From the NCBI GenBank assembly GCA_002347085.1, contig DDWW01000016.1, forward strand, positions 1 to 52,779: a stretch of DNA of 52,779 bases, in the 5' to 3' direction. Under the pieces are notes generated by a model. The model was not told the DNA's origin. It searched no databases and saw only the letters and a program-made list of their open reading frames with translations. Of the stretch, positions 17,835 through 24,778 are shown one piece after another. A program made the position numbers and the translations under genes. Numbering within the stretch: position 1 is the stretch's first letter; every line of letters starts with the position of its first letter. The stretch is from Desulfobulbaceae bacterium UBA2276. GTDB taxonomy: Bacteria; Desulfobacterota; Desulfobulbia; Desulfobulbales; Desulfocapsaceae.

Positions 17835-17975
17835 GGGTGCCTTGAAAAATGAGGATTTTTGTTCAAGATCAAGGCATGCGAAAAATTTTACCGCAGGCAT
17901 ATAGCTGATATTCCGAGGATAAAATTTTGAGCATAACGCCGAGGTTGAGCAAAAAGACCATTTTTCAAGGCATCC
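17835..17975. mobile_element. MITE-like repeat, copy 2, flanked by TTCA duplication
   Basis: A 141-bp non-coding element with terminal inverted repeats 17835-17851 (GGGTGCCTTGAAAAATG) and the reverse complement at 17959-17975 (one mismatch). The tetranucleotide TTCA flanks both ends (17831-17834 and 17976-17979), which fits a target-site duplication. The interior holds aaaattttaccgcaggcata and ggataaaattttgagcataa; the latter is shared with the copy at 2340-2430. It sits just after arnA, inside the arn cassette. Confidence 0.8.
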
Positions 17976-18242
17976 TTCAGTATTGCGCAGAATTTTCTGT
18001 CATATTCAAGGAACGGAAAGAGGCGCATAGCAGGGCTATGTAACTCTTTTCGTGACGAAGAAGACACAGGCCAGGGATGGCCTGGTGTCGCTCGCTCCAG
18101 GGATGGATGAAGAGCGACTGGCCGAAAAGGCCAGTAAGGCTGGATGATTTATTCTTGCTGAGACCCTTAACACTCCACGCACGGCTCAGGGTATTGTCCC
18201 AAGGAGAAAATATCTTTCACCAGACCAAGAGGCACTTTGGAT
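17976..18242. other. Rest of the arnA-18243 spacer
   Basis: No gene is seen. There are short repeats: a catagc/gctatg inverted repeat near 18026-18041 and two copies of ccagggatgg (18072-18081 and 18099-18108). This looks like accumulated repeat debris behind the MITE-like element. Confidence 0.4.
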
Positions 18243-18659
18243 ATGGAAAAAAACACCGAACAGTCAATACACGCCTTTCTTGAGGGGTGGGAAGAAACGC
18301 CGGAAAGAAACAGAGAGGTCTTTGTCCATCTCCGGGAATATCTCCGCAAAAAAGAAGGCGTCACCTTTGACTTTATCGCACGCCCTGGCCTGACCTATTC
18401 TCTTAGGGCCGTGCATTCGGCCCAGAAAGAAAAAGGGCTTTTCGTTATGGTTGATGTCATTGAAGAGAGTCCCCGTTGGCTTTCCGTCTGTTTTTACGGT
18501 GAGATGATTACCGATCCCGAGGAAAAAGGTGACTCTGTGCCGGGAGGGCTGCTTGGTGAGGATGCCGTATGCTTTGATCTGGAAAAGTGGGACGATGAAT
18601 TCATCCGCTATATCGAAGCCCGCCTTGATGAGGCCTGCACCAATGCCGCCACCCCATAG
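18243..18659 (+). CDS. Small acidic protein of unknown function inside the arn cassette
   Basis: 138 residues, not recognised. It is soluble with no signal peptide or membrane segment, and rich in acidic residues. Features include EGWEETPERNREVFVHLREY near the start, FIARPGLTYSLRA in the middle and a C-terminal helix EFIRYIEARLDEA. Start choice: an in-frame TTG at 18237 also exists, but AAGAGG at 18227-18232 is correctly spaced for ATG 18243. It lies between arnA and arnD, 71 bp before arnD, on the same strand. There is no known Ara4N gene of this kind, so it may be a passenger or an accessory factor. Confidence 0.75.
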   Translation: MEKNTEQSIHAFLEGWEETPERNREVFVHLREYLRKKEGVTFDFIARPGLTYSLRAVHSAQKEKGLFVMVDVIEESPRWLSVCFYGEMITDPEEKGDSVPGGLLGEDAVCFDLEKWDDEFIRYIEARLDEACTNAATP

Positions 18660-18730
18660 AATTCCTGAAGGCGAAAAGAAACCGATTTTTTATCAAGCTG
18701 AACCAAAACTTTTTTTCTGATTGTGAGCAT

Positions 18731-19621
18731 ATGCAGATAGGTTTACGGATTGATGTCGATACCCTGCGCGGGACCAGGCTTGGTGTCCCTGAGATCTGCC
18801 GGATCTTGAAGGAAAATGACATCCGCGCGTCTTTTTTCTTCTCGGTCGGTCCGGACAATATGGGGAGGCACCTGTGGCGGCTGCTGCGCCCTGCTTTTTT
18901 GCTGAAGATGCTGCGTACCAGGGCCGCAAGCCTCTATGGCTGGGATATCCTCCTGAAAGGCACCTTCTGGCCCGGGCCGTCCATTGCCGGAAACGCAAGG
19001 AGAGCCATTGAACAGGCGGCAAGAGACGGGCATGAAATCGGACTGCACGCCTGGGATCATCATGGCTGGCAGGCAGGGGTGCAGAAGATGTCGGCGGCCC
19101 GGATTCACTCACTGCTCAACCAGGGCGTTGACACGATTCTGGCTCTCACCGGCAGCAAGCCGACCTGCTCCGCTGCCCCGGCATGGCGCAGCACAGATAC
19201 CGCCCTGCTGGAAAAAGAAAAATTCTCCTTTCTCTATAATTCGGATTGCCGTGGAGAGAGCATTTTCTATCCCCAGGTCTCTGGGGAAACTCTGAAAACC
19301 CCGCAGGTCCCGACCACCCTGCCCACCTATGATGAACTGATCGGACAACAAGGGGTCACCACCAAAAATTACAACGAACATCTTCTGGCTGCTCTGCAGG
19401 CTGACCGACTCAACATCCTCACCATTCACGCGGAAGTGGAAGGCATTGTCCATAAGGCCATGTTTGAGGATTTTATCAAACTGGCAACGGGACGAGGCTA
19501 CTCCTTTGTCCCCCTCGGCCAGATTGTCACAGAAACAAAAAAAGGTGCTCTTACTCTTGCCTCCATGCAAGAGCAAACCATCCCCGGAAGAGAGGGCTGG
19601 CTTTCGATCCAAGGCTCCTGA
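18731..19621 (+). CDS. arnD: 4-deoxy-4-formamido-L-arabinose-phosphoundecaprenol deformylase
   Basis: Polysaccharide-deacetylase (NodB) fold enzyme that removes the formyl group from undecaprenyl-phosphate-Ara4FN before flipping and transfer. 296 residues, the same as E. coli ArnD. Visible motifs: LRIDVDTLRG near the start with the metal Asp, DGHEIGLHAWDHH (about 98-110) with the metal His residues, and SAAPAWRS (about 152-159). ATG 18731 has only weak pairing upstream (TGTGAG). It completes the arnT-B-C-A-D set on one strand. Confidence 0.92.
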   Translation: MQIGLRIDVDTLRGTRLGVPEICRILKENDIRASFFFSVGPDNMGRHLWRLLRPAFLLKMLRTRAASLYGWDILLKGTFWPGPSIAGNARRAIEQAARDGHEIGLHAWDHHGWQAGVQKMSAARIHSLLNQGVDTILALTGSKPTCSAAPAWRSTDTALLEKEKFSFLYNSDCRGESIFYPQVSGETLKTPQVPTTLPTYDELIGQQGVTTKNYNEHLLAALQADRLNILTIHAEVEGIVHKAMFEDFIKLATGRGYSFVPLGQIVTETKKGALTLASMQEQTIPGREGWLSIQGS

Positions 19622-19670
19622 GACAAGGCATGCACCCTTTTAAAATCATTTGGCTGCGCCGCCGATACAT

Positions 19671-19729
19671 TTAAGAGCCGTTACGAAATAACTTGTCCAT
19701 TTATATTCATTTCGTTACGGTTCCTTATG
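19671..19729. repeat. GAGCCGTTACGAAAT-family palindrome, copy between arnD and the AEC gene
   Basis: Left arm taagagccgttacgaaat at 19672-19689 and right arm atttcgttacggttcctta at 19709-19727 are inverted copies with few mismatches. The hairpin it could form may end or attenuate the arn transcript before the permease gene, although no T-run follows. Confidence 0.7.
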
Positions 19730-19771
19730 CCATTACTGTCAATCAAAGGATTCTCGTAAGAAAATAACTCC

Positions 19772-20683
19772 ATGGAAAATTTCGTCCTCATTATTGCCTT
19801 TCTTCTCATCGGCATGGGACTGCGTCGTCTGCCCCGGTTCCCCAAAGAGACTGCCCAGGTGCTCAACCTGTTTGTCATTTATGTCTCTCTGCCTGCCCTG
19901 ATTTTGCTCAAGGTGCCGACACTGACTTTTTCCCGGGATGTCCTGGCCCCGGTCATCATGCCTTGGGCCATGCTTGTCGTCTCTGCCGGGATCATCCTTG
20001 TTCTGGCACGGTTCTCTCGATGGAGCAGGGAAATAACCGGCTCTCTCCTGCTCCTGGTCCCCTTAGGCAACACCTCATTTCTTGGTATTCCCATGGTGCG
20101 GGCCTTTTTCGATGAGGCCGGCATCCCCTACGCTGTTCTCTATGATCAACTCGGCTCCTTTCTGGCCCTGGCAACTTACGGCACCGTGGTTCTCGCCCTG
20201 TATGGCAATGACAGGAGTACAGAAAGGCCACAGATACGCTTGATCATAGAAAAAGTCGTCACCTTTCCTCCCTTTCTGACCCTCATCCTGGCTCTTGCGC
20301 TCCAGGGACTCACACTCCCAGCCCCGGCAGTCGCCCTGTTCAACAGCCTGGCCGCAACCCTGGTACCGGTGGTCATGATCGCGGTCGGCTATCAACTGAC
20401 CCCCCGGCTTCGCCCCGAGGTGTTGCAACCTCTCTTGATCGGACTCTCAATCAAGCTACTCGTGGCCCCACTTCTGGCCTTGTTCTTCTGCAAAGCTCTG
20501 GGCATCGACATCGCCAGCCTTGCAGTCCGTGTTGCCATCCTTGAGGCAGGGATGCCGCCCATGGTCTCCGCCGGGGCCCTGGCGATCATGGCCGGACTTG
20601 CCCCGGAGTTCACCGCCGCCATGATCGGGGTCGGCATCCTGCTCTCCTTTCTCACCCTGCCCCTGCTTTTTCAATTCCTGTGA
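19772..20683 (+). CDS. AEC (auxin efflux carrier)-family permease
   Basis: 303 residues with about ten hydrophobic helices in the two five-helix bundles typical of AEC/bile-acid-symporter-fold transporters. Conserved elements: NLFVIYVSLPALI near 32, PLGNTSFLGIPMVRAFFD (about 93-110), and AGMPPMVSAGALA near the end. Substrates of bacterial members are mostly small organic acids; none can be assigned here. It lies 150 bp after arnD, at the place where arnE/arnF stand in enterobacteria, but nothing in the sequence shows a role in lipid flipping. Its TGA abuts a 123-bp inverted-repeat element. Confidence 0.85.
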   Translation: MENFVLIIAFLLIGMGLRRLPRFPKETAQVLNLFVIYVSLPALILLKVPTLTFSRDVLAPVIMPWAMLVVSAGIILVLARFSRWSREITGSLLLLVPLGNTSFLGIPMVRAFFDEAGIPYAVLYDQLGSFLALATYGTVVLALYGNDRSTERPQIRLIIEKVVTFPPFLTLILALALQGLTLPAPAVALFNSLAATLVPVVMIAVGYQLTPRLRPEVLQPLLIGLSIKLLVAPLLALFFCKALGIDIASLAVRVAILEAGMPPMVSAGALAIMAGLAPEFTAAMIGVGILLSFLTLPLLFQFL

Positions 20684-20805
20684 TTCCATTTCTCAATCAA
20701 GCGTTCACTTCGTCGAATGCGCTGCGCCGCTCCTCACCGTACTCATTGTACTGCTTCGTGCGGCTCGCTTTTCCCCTCGTGTACATCTTGATTGAGAAAT
20801 GGAAT
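20683..20805. mobile_element. 123-bp element with perfect 19-bp terminal inverted repeats
   Basis: Arms 20683-20701 and 20787-20805 are exact reverse complements (ATTCCATTTCTCAATCAAG). The interior has nested palindromes: GCCGC/GCGGC at 20726-20730 and 20760-20764, and GTAC/GTAC at 20739-20742 and 20748-20751. No coding capacity. The left arm begins on the last base of the permease stop codon. Only one copy is in the window. Confidence 0.65.
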
Positions 20806-20872
20806 GAGACTAGGTCTTTCCTCACCTCGCACGCTCCGACCTCTCTTTAAAACCAAACCGCTATCAGAGCCA
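20806..20872. other. Short spacer between the inverted-repeat element and the terminator
   Basis: Sixty-seven bases with no gene or recognisable site. It forms part of a 393-bp non-coding stretch (20684-21076) otherwise filled by the 123-bp element, the terminator and a palindrome repeat. Confidence 0.3.
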
Positions 20873-20914
20873 AAAAAAAACGGTTCAGAAGGAAATCCTC
20901 CTGAACCGTTTTTA
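20873..20914. terminator. Bidirectional intrinsic terminator between convergent genes
   Basis: Stem acggttcag/ctgaaccgt with loop aaggaaatcctc (itself partly paired), preceded by nine A and followed by five T. It can work on both strands. It ends the AEC permease transcript, and could also stop minus-strand read-through from the FKBP operon. Confidence 0.85.
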
Positions 20915-21002
20915 TCACGACTCAACCTGAAACATTGTAACGCATCAGCTCGATAAGCCGTGGTAACGAAATAATATCATTGCTTGAATATCAGAGACGG
21001 TA

Positions 21003-21058
21003 TAAGAGCCGTAACAAAATGCTCAATAATGAAGAGGTTCTTTTGTAACGGCTCCTTA
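21003..21058. repeat. GAGCCGTTACGAAAT-family palindrome, copy after the small Cys/Lys gene
   Basis: Left arm taagagccgtaacaaaa (21003-21019) and right arm ttttgtaacggctcctta (21041-21058) are inverted copies. A further half-copy (taagccgtggtaacgaaata) is at 20954-20973. On the minus strand it starts 18 bp after the stop of the gene at 21077. Confidence 0.75.
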
Positions 21059-21076
21059 TATTCAGCTTGCAGGAAA

Positions 21077-21244
21077 TTATTCCTTTTCCTTACCGCCTTT
21101 TTTTTTCTCTTTTTCCTTACTCTTTTCCGTCTTCTTCTGTTTTTTATCCCCACCTTCTGCAGTCAAGGGACAACTGGCACAATGCTTGCCTTTTTTTTCA
21201 AACTTAAGGCAACATTTTTTCTTCACTTTCTTGGTATCACCCAT
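21077..21244 (-). CDS. Small Cys/Lys-rich protein (55 residues), possible metal-binding
   Basis: A 55-codon gene, about half Lys/Glu. It begins MGDTKK and carries four or five cysteines in the pattern KKKCC and, ten residues later, HCASCPL. The rest is a charged, probably disordered lysine-rich tail ending KGGKEKE. The CC...C-x2-CPL pattern resembles very small conserved proteins I associate with delta-proteobacteria, and suggests a metal or iron-sulfur site; function unknown. Start ATG 21244 follows the FKBP stop by 10 bp and has AGGTAGG upstream, so it is probably co-transcribed with the isomerase. Confidence 0.7.
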   Translation of the reverse strand: MGDTKKVKKKCCLKFEKKGKHCASCPLTAEGGDKKQKKTEKSKEKEKKKGGKEKE

Positions 21245-21254
21245 GGAAACCTAC

Positions 21255-22031
21255 CTATTTTTTTTCAGGGGCTGGCGCGGCGGCAGGAGCAGCTGCGGCT
21301 GGGGCCTCCGCGGGTTTTGCATCTTTTTTCTCAATAGCAATAAGCTCTACATCAAAGAGCAACACAGAATTAGGCTCAATAACCGGCGGCGCACCCTGCT
21401 CACCATAGGCAATAGCAGCGGGAATGGCCAGTTTGTATTGAGAGCCGACATCCATAAGCTTCAGGGCCTCGCTCCAGCCAGGGATCACCTGATCGACACC
21501 AAAAACCGCTGGTTCACCCCGTTTACGGGAATCATCAAAGGGCTTGCCATCAACAAAGGTTCCGGTGTAATGCACCTTGACTTGATCTCCATCCTTTACC
21601 TTCTCGCCATTTCCTTTTTTAACCACTTCATACTGGAGGCCGCTCTTGGTGACCACAACCCCTTTTTTGTCTTTATTCTTGGCAAGATACTCGTCACCAG
21701 CCTTCTTGTTTTTCTCTTGCATTTCTTTCAGCTGAGCGGCCTGTTTGGCCTGCATCTTGGCCGCAAACTCTTTTTGCACTGAGGCCACCTCTTCAGGAGA
21801 GAGCAACTGCTTATTTCCCTTAAAGGCATCAGTTATCCCTTGAGTCAAACGATCATAATCAATATCTTCCTTCATCCCCTTAAAATAAGTACCTACATCG
21901 AGCCCCATACTGTAACTGAGCTTGTCCTGAAAACTCTTCAGTTCAACCGCTGGTTTATCCTTGTCAGCCGCAAAGCCCAGGGCAGGAAACATCATCAAGG
22001 CCGCCATGGCCAATACCATCAATCTGTTCAT
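21255..22031 (-). CDS. FKBP-type peptidyl-prolyl cis-trans isomerase (Mip/FkpA-like), exported
   Basis: 258 residues. Signal peptide (MNRLMVLAMAALMM..., likely cleavage after GFA), an N-terminal dimerisation domain as in Mip/FkpA (LSYSMGLDVGTYFKGMKED and following helix), then the FKBP domain: KVHYTGTFVDGKPFDDS, VIPGWSEALKLMDVGS and YGEQGAPPVIEPNS. The C-terminus is an Ala/Pro/Glu-rich tail. It should speed proline isomerisation and folding of periplasmic proteins. An ATG at 22037 is also in frame, but AGGAG at 22041-22045 is better spaced (9 bp) from ATG 22031. The small Cys/Lys gene follows by 10 bp. Confidence 0.93.
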   Translation of the reverse strand: MNRLMVLAMAALMMFPALGFAADKDKPAVELKSFQDKLSYSMGLDVGTYFKGMKEDIDYDRLTQGITDAFKGNKQLLSPEEVASVQKEFAAKMQAKQAAQLKEMQEKNKKAGDEYLAKNKDKKGVVVTKSGLQYEVVKKGNGEKVKDGDQVKVHYTGTFVDGKPFDDSRKRGEPAVFGVDQVIPGWSEALKLMDVGSQYKLAIPAAIAYGEQGAPPVIEPNSVLLFDVELIAIEKKDAKPAEAPAAAAPAAAPAPEKK

Positions 22032-22102
22032 TACCATCTTCTCCTTTGATAAATTTTATTTTAACTTATACAACAACGCCTTTCATACCAACCTGAATCG
22101 AT

Positions 22103-22125
22103 AGTGATAAACACTCTTTATCACT
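22103..22125 (-). terminator. Hairpin downstream of the Smr gene
   Basis: Perfect 9-bp stem agtgataaa/tttatcact with a 5-base loop, 8 bp beyond the Smr gene's stop on the minus strand. No long T-run follows, so termination is likely but not certain. It separates the proS-rsh-smr genes from the FKBP gene. Confidence 0.5.
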
Positions 22126-22132
22126 TTAACAA

Positions 22133-22582
22133 CTATAAAACAACTATGGTAATGCCACGATTTCCTTTGTTGAGATTGACGTTCGTAGCCAACTGTGGAA
22201 AACGGCGCAGCAGGTCTCGGGTAGCCCCTGATTTTTGTCGAAAGTCCTCACCATGAACAAAGGTATTGATCTCCCCCAGCCCTTTCAGATATGCCAGCAC
22301 CTTCCGGCACTCGACACAGATAGCCCCACCCTTGCCACTGGAGCCATAGCCATGGATCACCGTCAGGACCCGAAGGTTCTGCCGGCGGCCGGTAGCAAGC
22401 TCGGCCTCGAGTTTTTGTAAGGCACTTGCAACTAAGGGCCGTCCCAGTTCAAGATTGACCACCTTATGAAAAGGGATATCAAGAGGGACTGGCCCAGGGT
22501 TAAGCCCCTGTTTTCCACCACAAAACGGACAGATAAGGAGTTCCGAGGCAATATCATTTCCACAGATCTGACAAAGAATCAT
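22133..22582 (-). CDS. Smr-domain protein with N-terminal zinc ribbon
   Basis: 149 residues from ATG 22582 (a GTG at 22591, three bases after the upstream stop, would add three residues). N-terminal CQICGND...CPFCGGK is a zinc ribbon with two CxxC pairs. The C-terminal part is a small MutS-related (Smr) domain: LRVLTVIHGYGSSGKGGAI with the HGxG motif. Smr domains are nucleases or nucleic-acid binders, recently linked to ribosome and mRNA quality control; the target of this one is unknown. It follows the RelA/SpoT homologue almost directly, so the two share a transcript. Confidence 0.85.
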   Translation of the reverse strand: MILCQICGNDIASELLICPFCGGKQGLNPGPVPLDIPFHKVVNLELGRPLVASALQKLEAELATGRRQNLRVLTVIHGYGSSGKGGAICVECRKVLAYLKGLGEINTFVHGEDFRQKSGATRDLLRRFPQLATNVNLNKGNRGITIVVL

Positions 22583-22594
22583 CTCCGGCACACC

Positions 22595-24772
22595 CTACAC
22601 CCGACGCACCGAGATCACCGAATCTAATTGCCGCAAATGTTGCAGCAAGATCTGCAGATGCTCAAGACTGCTCACCTCTATGGTTATCTGAAGCTCCACA
22701 ATGCCGGCAGGCGTGATTCGCATGGGGATGCCCAGGATATTGGCATCATCGGTATTGATCGCGGCGCTGATAGTGGCAACAATACCCCGCCGGTTTTCGG
22801 CAGTCACCAGGATTTCTACCCGATGCTGGATGGTTTGTGCCCCCGTCCAGGAGACCGCTATCCAGCGTTGCGGGTCGGTCGTCAACAGATTTTCACAACT
22901 GGCCTTATGCACTGAGATCCCGCGCCCCGTGGTGATAAAGCCGATAATAGGATCGCCCGGCACCGGATGACAGCATTGACTTATCTTCACCAGCATGTCA
23001 TCAATCCCGTCAATGCTGATAGCCGACTCGCCCCCCTGGCCGACTACCTTCTGCTGGCTCACCATCCGGGCGGCAATTTCCTGAGGAGTTGACGCAGTTC
23101 CCGGCACCTTCTCATCATGAAATTCAGGGGGTTGCAGGGCCTTGACCAGATTATGCACCGTCACCGCCCCAGTCCCCACCTTCGCTAATAACTCATCGAG
23201 AGAATTACAACGCAACTCCTTCAAGAGCAATTTAATATGACCACTCTTGACCATTTTTTTCAGGGTGGTCTCGTACCGTTTCAGCTCCCGTTCACAGATC
23301 TCCCGGCCCAGATGCACGGCCTGCTCTTTTTCTTCCCGCCGCAGCCAGAGACGAATCCGGGCCCGGGCCCGACTGGTCTTGACCAGACTCAGCCACCCCC
23401 GACGGGGACGTTGCGTCTTGGAGGTGATGATCTCAATGATATCACCATTTTGCATCTCATACTTCAAGGGCACCAGACGATTGTTGACCTTGGCCCCCAC
23501 ACAGCGATCCCCCACCTCCGTGTGGATGGCATAGGCAAAATCAATAGGGCAGCTCCCCTTGGGAAATTCCTTGACCTCCCCGCCCGGGGTCAGGGCATAC
23601 ACTTCAGGGGTATAGAGTTCTCCCCGGACATTATCAAGAAACTCGCGCGGATCTTCAACCTCCTGCAAGGTGGCCACTAATTTTTTCAGCTCGCGGAAGA
23701 GTTTGACATCCTTGCCGGCAATCTTCTGCCCTTCTTTATAGGCCCAATGCGCGGCTACACCTTCCTGGGCAATCCGGTCCATCTCATCGGTGCGAATCTG
23801 CACCTCGATAAAGTTATTCCGAGGCCCGACCACCGTGGTATGCATCGACTGATAGTTATTGGCCTTGGGCGTGGAGATAAAGTCCTTGATCCGCCCGGCA
23901 ACCGGCCGCCAGTTCTCATGCACCACCCAAAGCGCCGAATAACACTCATCTACCGTATTGACGATAATGCGGAAAGCAACATTGTCATAGACCCGCTCAA
24001 AGGGGATCTTCTGGGCCAGCAGCTTTTTATAGATGGAATAGAGATGCTTGGGACGACCAATAATCCGCAGGGGAAAGACCTTGTTCGCCGCCAGTTTCTC
24101 CTGCAAAATCTGAATGACTTCCTCGACATATTCCTGACGCTCGGCAAACGAGTTTTCCAGTTTGGCGCTTAACTCCAGATACTCCGCCGGGTAGAGATAG
24201 CGAAAGGACTGATCTTCGAGCTCACGTTTTAACCAGTCTATACCCAGGCGACTGGCCAAGGGAGCGTACAGATCCATGGTCTCCCGCGCTATCTCCCGCT
24301 GATAGTCGCCATCCATCGATTCAAGCGAACACATATCCTGGAGACGGTCGGCCAGTTTCACGAGAAGAACGCGGATATCAGCGGCAATGGCCAGGAGCAT
24401 CTTGCGCACGTTCTCAGCCTGATGCGCCAACTGGCTGTTATAGTGAACACTGGTGATCCGGGTACAGCCCTCTACGATCTCGGCCACCCCCTTACCGAAT
24501 TCCTTTTCTATTTGCTGACTTGTGACCCCGTCCTTCAAAACCCCATGCAACAGACCGGCCAGAACCGTATCGAGATCAAGGTGCATGGAGGCAAGAGTGG
24601 AGGCCACCTCCAGGACGTGTTCCATATAGGGCGCACCCGAAAAATACTTGCGGTCGCCATGGACCTTGGCCGCAAAATCCCAGGCCTTGTCAATCGGGTC
24701 CAGATCAATATCGTGGAGATACCCTTTGGCAATGGTCTTCAGGCCAATAGCGCTCAGCATGGAGGCACTCAT
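22595..24772 (-). CDS. Long RelA/SpoT homologue (ppGpp synthetase) with degraded hydrolase site
   Basis: 725-residue RSH enzyme: HD domain (about 25-180), synthetase domain (about 230-360), TGS (about 385-450) and C-terminal ACT domain. The synthetase looks intact (KHLYSIYKK, YQSMHTTV, EVQIRTDEMD). In the HD domain the first His (H52, MEHVLEVA) is kept, but the HD pair reads HG (LLHGVLKDG, 74-82), the usual E-D pair is K80-D81, and DRLHNM is DRLQDM (142-147). Several Mn-binding and catalytic positions of Rel hydrolases are therefore lost, as in E. coli RelA, so it is probably a synthetase only. It starts 6 bp after proS. Confidence 0.93.
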   Translation of the reverse strand: MSASMLSAIGLKTIAKGYLHDIDLDPIDKAWDFAAKVHGDRKYFSGAPYMEHVLEVASTLASMHLDLDTVLAGLLHGVLKDGVTSQQIEKEFGKGVAEIVEGCTRITSVHYNSQLAHQAENVRKMLLAIAADIRVLLVKLADRLQDMCSLESMDGDYQREIARETMDLYAPLASRLGIDWLKRELEDQSFRYLYPAEYLELSAKLENSFAERQEYVEEVIQILQEKLAANKVFPLRIIGRPKHLYSIYKKLLAQKIPFERVYDNVAFRIIVNTVDECYSALWVVHENWRPVAGRIKDFISTPKANNYQSMHTTVVGPRNNFIEVQIRTDEMDRIAQEGVAAHWAYKEGQKIAGKDVKLFRELKKLVATLQEVEDPREFLDNVRGELYTPEVYALTPGGEVKEFPKGSCPIDFAYAIHTEVGDRCVGAKVNNRLVPLKYEMQNGDIIEIITSKTQRPRRGWLSLVKTSRARARIRLWLRREEKEQAVHLGREICERELKRYETTLKKMVKSGHIKLLLKELRCNSLDELLAKVGTGAVTVHNLVKALQPPEFHDEKVPGTASTPQEIAARMVSQQKVVGQGGESAISIDGIDDMLVKISQCCHPVPGDPIIGFITTGRGISVHKASCENLLTTDPQRWIAVSWTGAQTIQHRVEILVTAENRRGIVATISAAINTDDANILGIPMRITPAGIVELQITIEVSSLEHLQILLQHLRQLDSVISVRRV

Positions 24773-24778
24773 GCGATG

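Noticed and set aside
18237..18242. TTG as start of the small acidic gene
   Set aside because: The AAGAGG site is too close to TTG 18237 and well spaced for ATG 18243.
19772..20683. Calling the AEC permease the missing Ara4N flippase
   Set aside because: Only its position suggests this; the protein looks like a normal AEC transporter and is unrelated to the small EamA/SMR-type ArnE/ArnF.
21186..21782. 198-codon plus-strand frame opposite the FKBP gene
   Set aside because: Phe/Leu-rich antisense of a Lys/Glu-rich gene; no start context.
23237..23680. Plus-strand frame within the RSH region
   Set aside because: Antisense of conserved RSH domains.
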